A stretch of DNA of 64,000 nt from Xenorhabdus koppenhoeferi (GTDB taxonomy: Bacteria; Pseudomonadota; Gammaproteobacteria; Enterobacterales; Enterobacteriaceae): contig NZ_FPBJ01000011.1 of assembly GCF_900116635.1 (NCBI RefSeq), positions 1 through 64,000 of the forward strand, in the 5' to 3' direction. Below, piece by piece: positions 16,353 to 25,909 of this stretch. Position numbers and translations under genes: made by a program. Below the pieces are notes generated by a model. That model did no database searches and was not told where the DNA came from. It saw only the letters and a list, made by a program, of their open reading frames with translations. Numbering within the stretch: the stretch's first letter is position 1; every line of letters starts with the position of its first letter.

Positions 16353-19138
16353 TGGAAAAACCCAAGGCACTGAACCGCCCTGGCAAGCTGCGTGAAGCGG
16401 ATGAAGCCGCCATTTATCAGGCCAATCCTTCTATTATTGATTACCTGCCCTGGGTGGAATATCTGGAAAAAGAACAATGCCTGCTGCTGGATGACGGGAT
16501 TTCCGTCGGGGCGATTTATCAAATTGAACCCATCGCCACCGAAGGCCGTCCTGCTGAACGGTTGATTGAAATCCGGGATCAACTGGAAGATGCGATCCAG
16601 GACAGTCTGGAAGAGGACGATATTTCGCCGTGGGTGGTGCAGTTCTTTTGTCAGGATGACGATGATCCTGCTGACTATCTCAACACCCTGCAGGGCTATG
16701 TGAAACCCTGGGCACAGGGAACACCGTTTACTGACGCCTTTCTGGCAGAATCGGCGCGCCACCTGAACAGCATTGCCCACCCTGAGGGGATATTTCAGGA
16801 CAGCTTAATCACCGGTCAGCCGTGGCGGGGCCAGCAACGCCAGACCCGTATGGTGGTTTACCGATGGCTGCCTGACGGGCGCAGATCCCCTGTCAACCAT
16901 CTGACCTTATCGGCGGTGGCTGCGCTCAATCAGGTCTGCGAGCGGCTGGTTTCATCACTGGCTTCTGCCGGTGTGATTGCCCGCCGACAACATGGCGGGC
17001 AGATCCACCGTTGGTTGCTGCGTCATTTTAATCCGGCACCGGATTGGGGGATGGCAAAAGCCGATTTTTACCGTACCGTCAGTTATGAAGCCCCTACACA
17101 ATCGGATCTCCCCGTCAGTAATGACTTTGCCGAAAGCCTGTGGCTCACCCCGCCGGTGTCTGATCCCGACGCGGGCGTCTGGTGGTTTGACGGGTTGCCG
17201 CATAAAGCGGTGCTGGTTGAGCGTCTGCGCCGTCCGCCGGAACCGGGAACACTGACAGGCGAAGTGAAACGGGGCGACAATATCAATGCCCTGATGGACA
17301 TTATGCCGGAAGGGACGGTCGTTTCGCTGACCATTGTGGCGCAGGCACAGGACCGACTGGAAGAGGATTTTACCCGGCTGGCGAAAAATGCCGTGGGGGA
17401 AAATACCGAATCGCTGCGCGTCCGGCAGGATGTGCAGGAAGTCAAAGCGTTGCTGGGGAGACGGCATAAACTGTACCGTAGCGCACTGACCTTTCTGGTG
17501 CGCGGCCGGGACGTCGCTGACCTGAATCATCGGGTGCATCAGTTATCCTCCACTCTGCTGACAGCAGGATTGCAGCCTGTCCGGCCCGAATTCAGTGTCT
17601 CCCCGTTGAATGCCTATTTACGGGCGCTGCCGATGTGTTTTAACCCGCAGAAAGACAAAAAACACTGGTATACCCGCCTGACTTGGGTGCAGCATCTGGC
17701 CGGGTTACTGCCGGTCACTGGCCGTTCAACCGGTACCGGGCATCCGGGGTTCAGTTTTTTTAACCGGGGCGGCGCTCCATTGACCTTCGATCCGATGAAC
17801 AAACAGGATCGCACCCAGAATGCCCACTTATTGCTGTTTGGCCCGACAGGCGCAGGCAAATCCGCCACCCTGTGTGCCGCGCTTATCCAGTTAATGGCGA
17901 TACACCGACCGCGCTTGTTTATTGTCGAAGCCGGTAACAGTTTTGGCCTGCTGGCCGATTACTACGAAAGCCTGGGGCTGACCGTCAATAAAATCGGCAT
18001 CAGGCCGGGCTGTGGGGTCAGTCTGGCCCTGTTTGCCGATGCCCATCAGCTGTTGCAACTGAGTCCCCGGCAATTGCGCATTGAGGAAGCCGATATCCCT
18101 GATACCGATGAAGGACAGGAAGAGGGTGATGAACAACGCGATATTCTGGGCGAAATGGAAATTGCTGCCCGACTGATGATCACCGGCGGTGAAAAAAGGG
18201 AGGAAGAACGCCTGACCCGCTCTGATCGTGGTCTTATTCGTGAAGCCATTATGATGGCAGCCCGGACCAGCTTCGACGAGGCGCGTCAGATGGTGGCTTC
18301 AGACTTACAAAATGCGCTTTATGCCATCGCCCGTAATCATCAGCAGGATGAACACGGCCAGCCGTTAATCACTGCTCACCGACGGGCACGGGCAGATGAA
18401 ATGGCCAGCGCCATGTCGATGTTTACCCAGGGGTTTGAGGGAGAATTATTTAACCGTCCCGGTACGCCGTGGCCGGAAGTGGATGTCACCCTGATTGATC
18501 TGGGCACACTGGCACGGGAGAACTACTCGGCCCAGATGGCACTGGCGATGGTGTCACTCATCAACACAGTCAATAATCTGGCTGAACGGGATCAATATCA
18601 GGATCGCGAACTGCAACTGGTCATCGATGAAGGGCATATCACCACCACCAACCCGCTGTTATCACCCTATATGACTAAAGTGGTCAAAATGTGGCGTAAA
18701 CTCGGCGCCTGGCTGTGGCTCGCTACCCAAAACCTGGCGGACTATCCTGATACCGCTGAAAAGATGCTGAATATGGCCGAATGGTGGCTGTGCCTGACCA
18801 TGCCACCGGATGAAGTGGAGCAAATCGCCCGCTTTAAAAAACTGACGGAAGAGCAGAAAGCGGTGCTGCTCTCTGCCAGTAAATTGCCCCGTTGTTATAC
18901 CGAAGGCGTGGTGCTGGCGAAAAAAATCGAGGCGTTATTTCGGGTCGTGCCCCCGAGCCTGTATCTGGCACTGGGTATGACAGAAAAAGAAGAAAAATCG
19001 GAACGACGGGCATTGATGCGTGAACATCAGTGCAGTGAACTGGAAGCTGCGAAGTTGGTTGCCAGAAAAATGGATATTGCGCGGGGATTGAAGGTTAATT
19101 CTGAGCTAGTACAAATAATGCCAATGGTAGCAGGTTGA
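16352..19138 (+). CDS. VirB4/TraC-type conjugative ATPase (TIGR03744, PFL_4706 family)
   Basis: The 928-residue ATPase has a TraC-like N-terminal half and a motor domain with Walker A FGPTGAGKS near residue 497 and Walker B LQLVIDEGH near residue 755, followed by an arginine-rich region and ATQNLADYP. VirB4 ATPases power pilus assembly and substrate transfer at the cytoplasmic base of the channel. The length is normal and no frameshift is seen. In related ICEs the next gene in the operon is TIGR03757; here it is 14 kb away because cargo has been inserted right after this stop. Confidence 0.95.
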   Translation: MEKPKALNRPGKLREADEAAIYQANPSIIDYLPWVEYLEKEQCLLLDDGISVGAIYQIEPIATEGRPAERLIEIRDQLEDAIQDSLEEDDISPWVVQFFCQDDDDPADYLNTLQGYVKPWAQGTPFTDAFLAESARHLNSIAHPEGIFQDSLITGQPWRGQQRQTRMVVYRWLPDGRRSPVNHLTLSAVAALNQVCERLVSSLASAGVIARRQHGGQIHRWLLRHFNPAPDWGMAKADFYRTVSYEAPTQSDLPVSNDFAESLWLTPPVSDPDAGVWWFDGLPHKAVLVERLRRPPEPGTLTGEVKRGDNINALMDIMPEGTVVSLTIVAQAQDRLEEDFTRLAKNAVGENTESLRVRQDVQEVKALLGRRHKLYRSALTFLVRGRDVADLNHRVHQLSSTLLTAGLQPVRPEFSVSPLNAYLRALPMCFNPQKDKKHWYTRLTWVQHLAGLLPVTGRSTGTGHPGFSFFNRGGAPLTFDPMNKQDRTQNAHLLLFGPTGAGKSATLCAALIQLMAIHRPRLFIVEAGNSFGLLADYYESLGLTVNKIGIRPGCGVSLALFADAHQLLQLSPRQLRIEEADIPDTDEGQEEGDEQRDILGEMEIAARLMITGGEKREEERLTRSDRGLIREAIMMAARTSFDEARQMVASDLQNALYAIARNHQQDEHGQPLITAHRRARADEMASAMSMFTQGFEGELFNRPGTPWPEVDVTLIDLGTLARENYSAQMALAMVSLINTVNNLAERDQYQDRELQLVIDEGHITTTNPLLSPYMTKVVKMWRKLGAWLWLATQNLADYPDTAEKMLNMAEWWLCLTMPPDEVEQIARFKKLTEEQKAVLLSASKLPRCYTEGVVLAKKIEALFRVVPPSLYLALGMTEKEEKSERRALMREHQCSELEAAKLVARKMDIARGLKVNSELVQIMPMVAG

Positions 19139-19176
19139 TGCGCTATCCCAGCACGGTGGCTGGGATAGCGTTCAGA

Positions 19177-19518
19177 TTAGTCTTCGTATTTGAAGTCGAC
19201 ATTGAGCTTCATTTTTTCTACATCAACCGTCACTATACAACCTGACCAATGAGGTGGTTGTTCCGAATGAATGTTTTCAACAAAGAATTGTCTTAGTGAA
19301 ACTAACAATTCTCTAATTCTTTCATTTGTTAATCCATCGTTCCCTTGAGGGGAAAACCAATTCATCTCATCAGCTGAGTTAATATAATCATATTTAAACT
19401 GACAGCAATCTCCCTCAGGAGATAATTCTGTATCCATTATGATTTTTTTTGCATCATTAGGGGCTGCATTGTATAGTATCTGACCAATTTCAGCATATAT
19501 CTTATCATCCAAACTCAT
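19177..19518 (-). CDS. cdiI: YezG-family (DUF600) immunity protein
   Basis: This 113-residue acidic protein contains IGQILYNAAPNDAKKI, FKYDYIN and LLVSLRQFF, features of the YezG/DUF600 immunity family. In other systems YezG-type proteins neutralise NucA-like DNases at the C-terminus of polymorphic toxins. The start shares one base with the stop of the upstream toxin gene, whose C-terminus is such a nuclease, so it is the cognate immunity gene. Its frame is intact although the toxin secretion genes are damaged. Confidence 0.8.
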   Translation of the reverse strand: MSLDDKIYAEIGQILYNAAPNDAKKIIMDTELSPEGDCCQFKYDYINSADEMNWFSPQGNDGLTNERIRELLVSLRQFFVENIHSEQPPHWSGCIVTVDVEKMKLNVDFKYED

Positions 19519-22500
19519 TATTTACCCTCTGCTGCATTTTTAATGTTTAATTCAATTGGCCTATCTTTGCCTATAGTATAACTTACATCAAAACTACTAG
19601 GACGAGCACTATTATCACTATATCTAGGCTGTATTTTTACATCAACTGTCTTACCCGTTTTTAACGCATCAGCCCAAGTTCTCTCCATATTTCTCCATGC
19701 GCCATATCTGTTTAAGCTGGATTCCATCGGCACCATATTCAATTTTTCACCCGGGCCATTGAAAATCGTGCCTATCAAATGACCGCCATCATCTCCTGCA
19801 TTACCTTGGTGACCGACCCTACGTTGCTGATAGTAATTGCGATCATTACTTGACAGAGTTAATGACGCCTCAACGCTAACCGGCCGGCTTAAGGCGTCAG
19901 TACGGTAGGTTTTGTTCCCATCCACATGGTAAGTTGCATTAGGTACCGGGTTATTCATTTGTTTATCCCAGGCTCTTTTTTTACCTGAGTCTACAATAAT
20001 CACTGGGCCTGTAGAGGAAGTACTGGGCTGATTGGCCTGTTGATTGTGGATCCGCGTCCTGATGCTTTTTCCGGTCATCGAAAATTTAGTGTCTTCGCCA
20101 CTCAGAAATTTCGCACCGTTAACGGCATACGCTAGTATCTGCCCAGAGCCATTGGTATAATTTTCAATAACGGCGTTATCTTTAGCCGATTCTTCATGTG
20201 TGAATGCAATAACGCTATTATCAAAATACAGTCTGCCGATAAAGGTCTCGACGGATTCCAGTGCCTGATTGGCATATTCGCTAAGTGTAACAGCACACAT
20301 AGTCGGATTGGCCTGACACTCGGCTTTGACAGATTCTCGCTGTTCTGCCAGTTTATTGCGCGTTCTTTCAAAGATAGGAGCAGTGTTTTCTCCTTTTTTC
20401 TTTGCTGCTTTGATTGCTTCATCTAATTCAATCAACTCATGTGCAAAGAAATTATGTTCAAGAACGATTTCACTGGCATTTGCACCACTGTTAGCGCCTT
20501 GTGCACTGTTTGTAGCAAATGCACCGGCAATACCACCGATGATTTTGCCACCGGCCAGAATTTGTGCGGGATCATTAAATGTCTTAGCCAGTGTCAGCGC
20601 ACCAAGTTCAGCGGCGAGTGCGCCAGCGGCTGCGCCTCTGGCATCTCCGCCACCAATGTGTGCGGCAATAGCCGATACTGCAGCAAGACTAATGGCCTTG
20701 CCAGGAGTACCGAGTACTTTGCCATAGTCTCCGATAACATTTGCCCCTTCCGCATTAATTTGATTTCCAGCACTAGCAAGCAATGCTGTAGCGAAATTAT
20801 CTTTAAAGCTGCCTCCATTAATGGTGGTATTTAAACTGGAGCTGATAATGGATTGTCCAGCAACACGTTGGGCGACTTTGCTCCAATCTGCACCTTTACT
20901 TAATAGCGGGATATTTGAGTGGGTTGATGAAGCAGCAGCGTTAGCCCCATCTTTCGCCGCACTCCAGCCCATGGCTTGATCGAATCCGGCCAACGCACCA
21001 CCAATGGCCATGGAAGTAATGGTTGATTTTACCGTATCACTATTGCCTAGCTCTCTAAACGTTTTAGATAAGTTTCCTTGATTATTAACCAGGGTCACTG
21101 CTGCTTTAGAAGCTAAAGATGAGATACCGGCAATGGTTGCGCCGGAAACAAAAGCACCTGTAGTCGTTGCTGTTGCGGCCGTCGCTGCACCCACTCCCGT
21201 CGCTGTAGACGCTGTTGATGCGCCAGCCGAAACAGCTAAACCCGATCCCGCGGTCACTGCCGCTACTGCTATTGCTATAACCGCAGAGGCTACCGGGCTT
21301 AATTGTTGATGACTATAATCCCAATTAGAATACGCATCCTGAACTTCATTCCATTTTATATCATGTCGGTTGTTTAAATCTTTTAACCAGGCTGCTTCTG
21401 GATTTTCGCCAAGAATGCTTAATGCCGTTTTCAGAGATTGGCTTTTCTGTGTTTTAATATCAGCGTTAATGCCTGAATTAGCCTCGACAGTAAATAAACT
21501 CCCCGAAGATATCGCTGGTAATGTCCAGGTGGTGTTATTATGTCCACTATTAGATTGTTTGATGAATAAACCTTTCGAGCTACTGGTTATTTGCTCAAAC
21601 GACGTATTTGGCATGGCAGTAAAATTAACTTTACCATGTGTACTAATAAGGCGGATATTTTTACCGGCTTCTATTTTACTCGCTTCATACGTACTGTCAT
21701 CATGACTGAGCATGGTAATATTGCCGGCAGCAATAAATTCGCCGACGTCATGACCCGTTTTGTGGCTAATTTCAGTCGTTGTTTTAGTGCCCCCAAAGAA
21801 ACCACCACTTGAACTTTTTCGGGTTATTTCACGTTTTTCTGAATTCTGTTGTGCTTTGGCGTATAAATATCCCCCTTTAGCCGCCACATCGATAGTGCCG
21901 ATACGCATGGCTTCAGCCTTATTATGGGCATCTATATCCGCTTGTAATTTTATTTCAGAGTCACCTTTATTTTTAGCCTCTTGTTTAGCCTGAGCCAATT
22001 GATTATTCGCGGTAGCCAAAATATTTTTAGCCTGATTAAATCTGGACTCTATTTCATTGAATTTATTCTGTTTAGGTGCTAGTTTTTCTCTGTCTTCTTT
22101 GGTTGCTCTTGCAATTCGGTCGTCCCTCATTTTTATAAGAGCTGTATATGCTTGTGCATTCATTGCGTTTATTTTTTTAAATTCATCATGGATTCCATCA
22201 TAAATTTTAATTAATCGATCTTCTTCATTTTTAATGATTTGTCTTAATTCATTGACTTCTTTCTCTATAGGAGATTTTTCTCTTGCAATGATTTCAAGCT
22301 TTTCTTGAGCTGATCTCATATTAGCTTCTGCATTAATTACGGGACCACTATGATTTGACATTGGAATAGGGTCTTTCCAAACCGCGCCTAATCCTTTGGC
22401 AGTTAATTTAGTGGCTTCAAATAAAATACTCCCATTAGTAAAGAGTTTTAATATTCCACCTGCAGTTAACTCAGAGACTTCATTGGCTATTTGTTGAATT

Positions 22501-25340
22501 TTATAACCATCCTTGGAGCTATTTTTATAAAGGGTGATTGACTCAAAATTCATGTTCTTTTCTGAAGAGACTAAAATATTGCCATTTGACGATAATTTTG
22601 AACCTTCAGTTAAAATTTCACCGCCAGATATTAGATTAATATCTTTATGGGCTTTAATGGTTGTAATAATGTTTTTATTTGGTGGTATAGCAATAACGGG
22701 GAGTGAATATTTTAAGACTTCTACCCCATTATTCTCAAAAAAATAGGGAATACCTAATAAGTTTATTGAATTTCCGGCTAATAAATTTGTTGAACCTTGA
22801 GTGGAAATATCTAAACCTTCTAAGGTGATATCATGTTGTGCATTAATTAATAGATTGTTTCCGGATTTGATATGAGTTTGAATTTTAGGTGCTTTAGTTA
22901 CCGTGGAAACACTGAAATGGTTTGGTTCAAATTCTTTTGAATATTGATTGATATTGTAGCCAGCATATAGATCAATATCTTTTTCAGCATCTAAATTCAC
23001 TCTGTTTAAGGACAGGTTTCCACCACTGTTGATTAAAATAGACCCTGATGAATCTAATTTTGCAGTAGGGGATAAACTATCAAATAATTTTGCTTCCTGG
23101 TCAGTTGAAAGTTGTTGAATTGGGTTATGGTGGTTTAATAAATCATCAGTGTGCTCAATGGTAATATCTTTATTTGCATTGAATGCGATATTTTTACTTT
23201 TAGATACAAACAATGTATCTTTAAGATAAATATCTTTCCCGGCTGAAATACTTAAATCGGCAGAAGCATCTAATTTACTCAATAAGCGAGTATTATCTGA
23301 ATAAAAAGCTCTTAATGAATTTTTTACATTTACGTTACCATTATTACTGATTAAGGAAATATTTTTGCTTTTTAAATTACTGTCTAATAAATTAATATCA
23401 TAACGTGCTGCGATAGATATATTTTCTCCCGAATTTAACACAGCTAATGATGTTTTAACTGCGTTATCAGCAATGACACTCACATCCTTATCTGCTTTTG
23501 TTTCATTTGAAAGATAGACATCTTTAGCATGCAGCAAAATGTTTTTTGCATTTAAAGCTACATAATTATTACCATAAATTACTTGATTGATATTGTTAGC
23601 TTCACTCGGCAATTCATTTTTTATAGATATTGATTCTTTAAAATCAGCAACCAAACTATTTTTAGCACTTAATATTGATTGAAAAACACCATTGTTTTTC
23701 CATATTAATATATCTCTATTTAAAATATTTTCTCTATCTTCCGAATGAAAATATTCTTTATACTTCTCTAATAATCCAAAATAAATTCCACTGTTTTTTA
23801 AATGTGTTCCTGTCAGGATTAAATTATTTTTTGCAGAGATATTACTATTTTTGTTGGTTAAATTTTCCCCATATAAATAAGCATCATGACCTGATTCAAT
23901 AACCGCCTGTTTGCTATCAACATTTGATACAAAATCAGCATGTTCCAGTTTAATATCTTTATGGCGACTATCGATAAGAATGGGTTTATTAAAATCAAAT
24001 TTGAATTTAGGGTTATCTCCATAGCCAGCATTAGAATTTATTTGGTGGTTTGTTTTAGTGACTTGTACATTTTCTTTCTCATTAACTAGGTTTTGAGTTC
24101 TGATGATTAAGTCACCACTGTTTGTTTTTATGGTACCGGACTTATTTTCAACTAACTCGTTTTTGTACCCTTCTGCATTTTTTTGGATCCACATATTGTT
24201 ATTGGCTTGTAGCAGTGCTTGCGCCCCTGCATTGCTGATAGTGTCACCATAAATCCGCATATCTTGCCCGGCAGTCACACTGCCTTTATTACTCAGTTTG
24301 CTGCTGGCAAGAACGATATCCCGTTCTGCCTGAACGGGAGAATTCGGTCCGATATTAATTTCTTTAGCCCCGGCATTTAAGTCGGTTTTAGCCTTAATAT
24401 TGCCCAGTTCCATTTTGCCATTTGAACTAAGCGTAATATCCTGCTGATGGCTGGTAATATTTTTCAGGTTGACCCCAACCCCATTTTCCGTGGCAACCAG
24501 ACGAATTTTATTGGCATACATCCCGCCCAGGGCTTTGGTATCGACAGCTAACTGTGGACGGTTCCCTTCTCCGGCAATGGTCTTTGCCGTGCCGTCTGTG
24601 AAGGAAATCTGATTAGCGCCCTGAGTCAGTGCAAGATTCTTGGCCTGAATTTTTCCATTCAGCTCTGTCGCCCGGCTGATAATATCAACATAATCTGTTG
24701 ACTGACCATTTAACCCTTTACCACCAATCGTGATTTGGCCTTTTGTCACTTTCAGGGCTTCCAGTGCACCCTGTTTATCAAATTGCGGTTTACCCGTCGT
24801 CAGTATGGCACCGGAAGTATTGATAAACCCACATCCATCACAGGTAATACCATTCGGATTGGCAATCATAACGTTGGCTTTCTGACCGGCCACTTCCAGT
24901 TGCCCCAGCAGTTCAGAACGGCTGCTGCCGATGACTTCGTTGATAATGAGTTCGGCCGCCTTTCCCTGCAGATTGGCGTTGGCACTGATTTGACCGGCCA
25001 GTTGAGAGTTAACCGCTTGTGTGGCGTTATTTAATATGGCGCCCTGAGTGCCGATATTAAACTCGTTATAGGTATTGTGAGAGATGCCGGCATGATTGGG
25101 CGCAGCAATATTCACTACCGGCACATTGCCATTGTTGTGTACCTGTGTCTGTGCATTATATGGAGAGATTTTCTGTACCTTCAAACTGAATATGATGAAC
25201 AGAATGGCAAAACGATCCCTCATCATCAGATGCCGGTGCTGTGAGCGGTGATAACGTAATGCTATTGCGGATCTCATCACGTTGTTGTTCAGCTTGTTGT
25301 AACAAGCCTTTTTGTTGCTGGGTAATGGCATCTTGATCAA
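19518..25340 (-). CDS. cdiA: CdiA/filamentous-haemagglutinin-like toxin with Endonuclease-NS C-terminus (secretion signal lost)
   Basis: A 1940-codon open frame. From about residue 64 it shows the TPS secretion domain (VPVVNIAAPNHAGISHNTYN, then ANPNGITCDGCGF). Haemagglutinin repeats, a helical stretch around residues 1040-1150, a DUF637-type segment (INGGSFKDNFATALLASAGN) and a degenerate VENN motif (VLEHNFF) follow. The C-terminus has DGGHLIG near residue 1851, the His-containing motif of NucA-like DNA/RNA non-specific nucleases. The normal signal peptide is absent: the first 60 codons are an out-of-frame reading of tpsB sequence. Residues 39-55 (MMRDRFAILFIIFSLKV) could by chance act as a signal. 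Export is therefore doubtful. Confidence 0.85.
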   Translation of the reverse strand: MIKMPLPSNKKACYNKLNNNVMRSAIALRYHRSQHRHLMMRDRFAILFIIFSLKVQKISPYNAQTQVHNNGNVPVVNIAAPNHAGISHNTYNEFNIGTQGAILNNATQAVNSQLAGQISANANLQGKAAELIINEVIGSSRSELLGQLEVAGQKANVMIANPNGITCDGCGFINTSGAILTTGKPQFDKQGALEALKVTKGQITIGGKGLNGQSTDYVDIISRATELNGKIQAKNLALTQGANQISFTDGTAKTIAGEGNRPQLAVDTKALGGMYANKIRLVATENGVGVNLKNITSHQQDITLSSNGKMELGNIKAKTDLNAGAKEINIGPNSPVQAERDIVLASSKLSNKGSVTAGQDMRIYGDTISNAGAQALLQANNNMWIQKNAEGYKNELVENKSGTIKTNSGDLIIRTQNLVNEKENVQVTKTNHQINSNAGYGDNPKFKFDFNKPILIDSRHKDIKLEHADFVSNVDSKQAVIESGHDAYLYGENLTNKNSNISAKNNLILTGTHLKNSGIYFGLLEKYKEYFHSEDRENILNRDILIWKNNGVFQSILSAKNSLVADFKESISIKNELPSEANNINQVIYGNNYVALNAKNILLHAKDVYLSNETKADKDVSVIADNAVKTSLAVLNSGENISIAARYDINLLDSNLKSKNISLISNNGNVNVKNSLRAFYSDNTRLLSKLDASADLSISAGKDIYLKDTLFVSKSKNIAFNANKDITIEHTDDLLNHHNPIQQLSTDQEAKLFDSLSPTAKLDSSGSILINSGGNLSLNRVNLDAEKDIDLYAGYNINQYSKEFEPNHFSVSTVTKAPKIQTHIKSGNNLLINAQHDITLEGLDISTQGSTNLLAGNSINLLGIPYFFENNGVEVLKYSLPVIAIPPNKNIITTIKAHKDINLISGGEILTEGSKLSSNGNILVSSEKNMNFESITLYKNSSKDGYKIQQIANEVSELTAGGILKLFTNGSILFEATKLTAKGLGAVWKDPIPMSNHSGPVINAEANMRSAQEKLEIIAREKSPIEKEVNELRQIIKNEEDRLIKIYDGIHDEFKKINAMNAQAYTALIKMRDDRIARATKEDREKLAPKQNKFNEIESRFNQAKNILATANNQLAQAKQEAKNKGDSEIKLQADIDAHNKAEAMRIGTIDVAAKGGYLYAKAQQNSEKREITRKSSSGGFFGGTKTTTEISHKTGHDVGEFIAAGNITMLSHDDSTYEASKIEAGKNIRLISTHGKVNFTAMPNTSFEQITSSSKGLFIKQSNSGHNNTTWTLPAISSGSLFTVEANSGINADIKTQKSQSLKTALSILGENPEAAWLKDLNNRHDIKWNEVQDAYSNWDYSHQQLSPVASAVIAIAVAAVTAGSGLAVSAGASTASTATGVGAATAATATTTGAFVSGATIAGISSLASKAAVTLVNNQGNLSKTFRELGNSDTVKSTITSMAIGGALAGFDQAMGWSAAKDGANAAASSTHSNIPLLSKGADWSKVAQRVAGQSIISSSLNTTINGGSFKDNFATALLASAGNQINAEGANVIGDYGKVLGTPGKAISLAAVSAIAAHIGGGDARGAAAGALAAELGALTLAKTFNDPAQILAGGKIIGGIAGAFATNSAQGANSGANASEIVLEHNFFAHELIELDEAIKAAKKKGENTAPIFERTRNKLAEQRESVKAECQANPTMCAVTLSEYANQALESVETFIGRLYFDNSVIAFTHEESAKDNAVIENYTNGSGQILAYAVNGAKFLSGEDTKFSMTGKSIRTRIHNQQANQPSTSSTGPVIIVDSGKKRAWDKQMNNPVPNATYHVDGNKTYRTDALSRPVSVEASLTLSSNDRNYYQQRRVGHQGNAGDDGGHLIGTIFNGPGEKLNMVPMESSLNRYGAWRNMERTWADALKTGKTVDVKIQPRYSDNSARPSSFDVSYTIGKDRPIELNIKNAAEGK

Positions 25341-25449
25341 CCGGGCTGATAAACGATGCCGCCGCTGATGTTCCTGAAATAATTAACAGAGCAAAGATCA
25401 ATAAACCTGAAAAATAAGCAGAAATTCTGCTTAAAGAATAAAGAGGCAT
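25156..25449 (-). pseudogene. cdiB: tpsB/cdiB (ShlB/FhaC-type transporter) 5' remnant fused to cdiA
   Basis: This frame encodes a signal peptide (GLLIFALLIISGTSAAA) and then SPVDQDAITQQQKGLLQQAE, the N-terminal helix and linker of ShlB/FhaC-type TpsB transporters, up to the first POTRA strand (FCHSVHHIQFEGTENLS). It stops there, where TpsA sequence begins in another frame. Full-length TpsB has about 550-590 residues, so the barrel is missing. One deletion joining the first approximately 100 codons of tpsB to codon approximately 60 of tpsA explains both damaged ends. The start could also lie upstream, at 25485 or 25557. Confidence 0.8.
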
Positions 25450-25557
25450 AATTAAATTACATGCAGGGTAAGAATGGCGTTGCATTATATATAAATGTAA
25501 ATTTAAAACAATATTCTTATAGTTTTGTGTTTTTCTGGGCTGTTTTTTTAATTTCAA

Positions 25558-25909
25558 TGTGAAAAATAATCTTCATTTGGTCTATATTTAACCAATTGTA
25601 TTGTTTATATTGAAATCCATTCTCATGCTTAATATTAATATATTAATTTTTTAGTTAGAAATTATTCGTTATTCTTATAATTAGGTTATTAATTTTATTA
25701 AAAAAATTCATTACGTAAAAATAAATGCAGGTTAGTAAATGTAAAAATATGTGCTTTTTTTAATTGTATAGTCTTTTATTAAGCAGTTATAAAACAATCT
25801 TTAATCTAATCAGGGTTTATTAATTCTAAAAATTCAAAATAGAATTAAAAGGCATATTTATTATTCCATTCGCTATGTTGTCCTTTTCCAGAAGTATGGA
25901 AGGGGTAAT
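25558..25909. other. AT-rich divergent region between cdiB remnant and invasin gene
   Basis: About 350 bp of strongly AT-rich sequence separate the leftward CDI locus from the rightward invasin gene. Runs such as TTTTAATTGTATAGTC and many TATTAA words would suit promoters and H-NS binding, but no single promoter stands out. GGAAGGGG at the right end is the ribosome binding site of the invasin gene. Confidence 0.45.

Noticed and set aside
19518-19800. EndoU or tRNase-type CDI toxin
   Set aside because: The DGGH motif and the YezG-type partner fit a NucA-like non-specific nuclease better.
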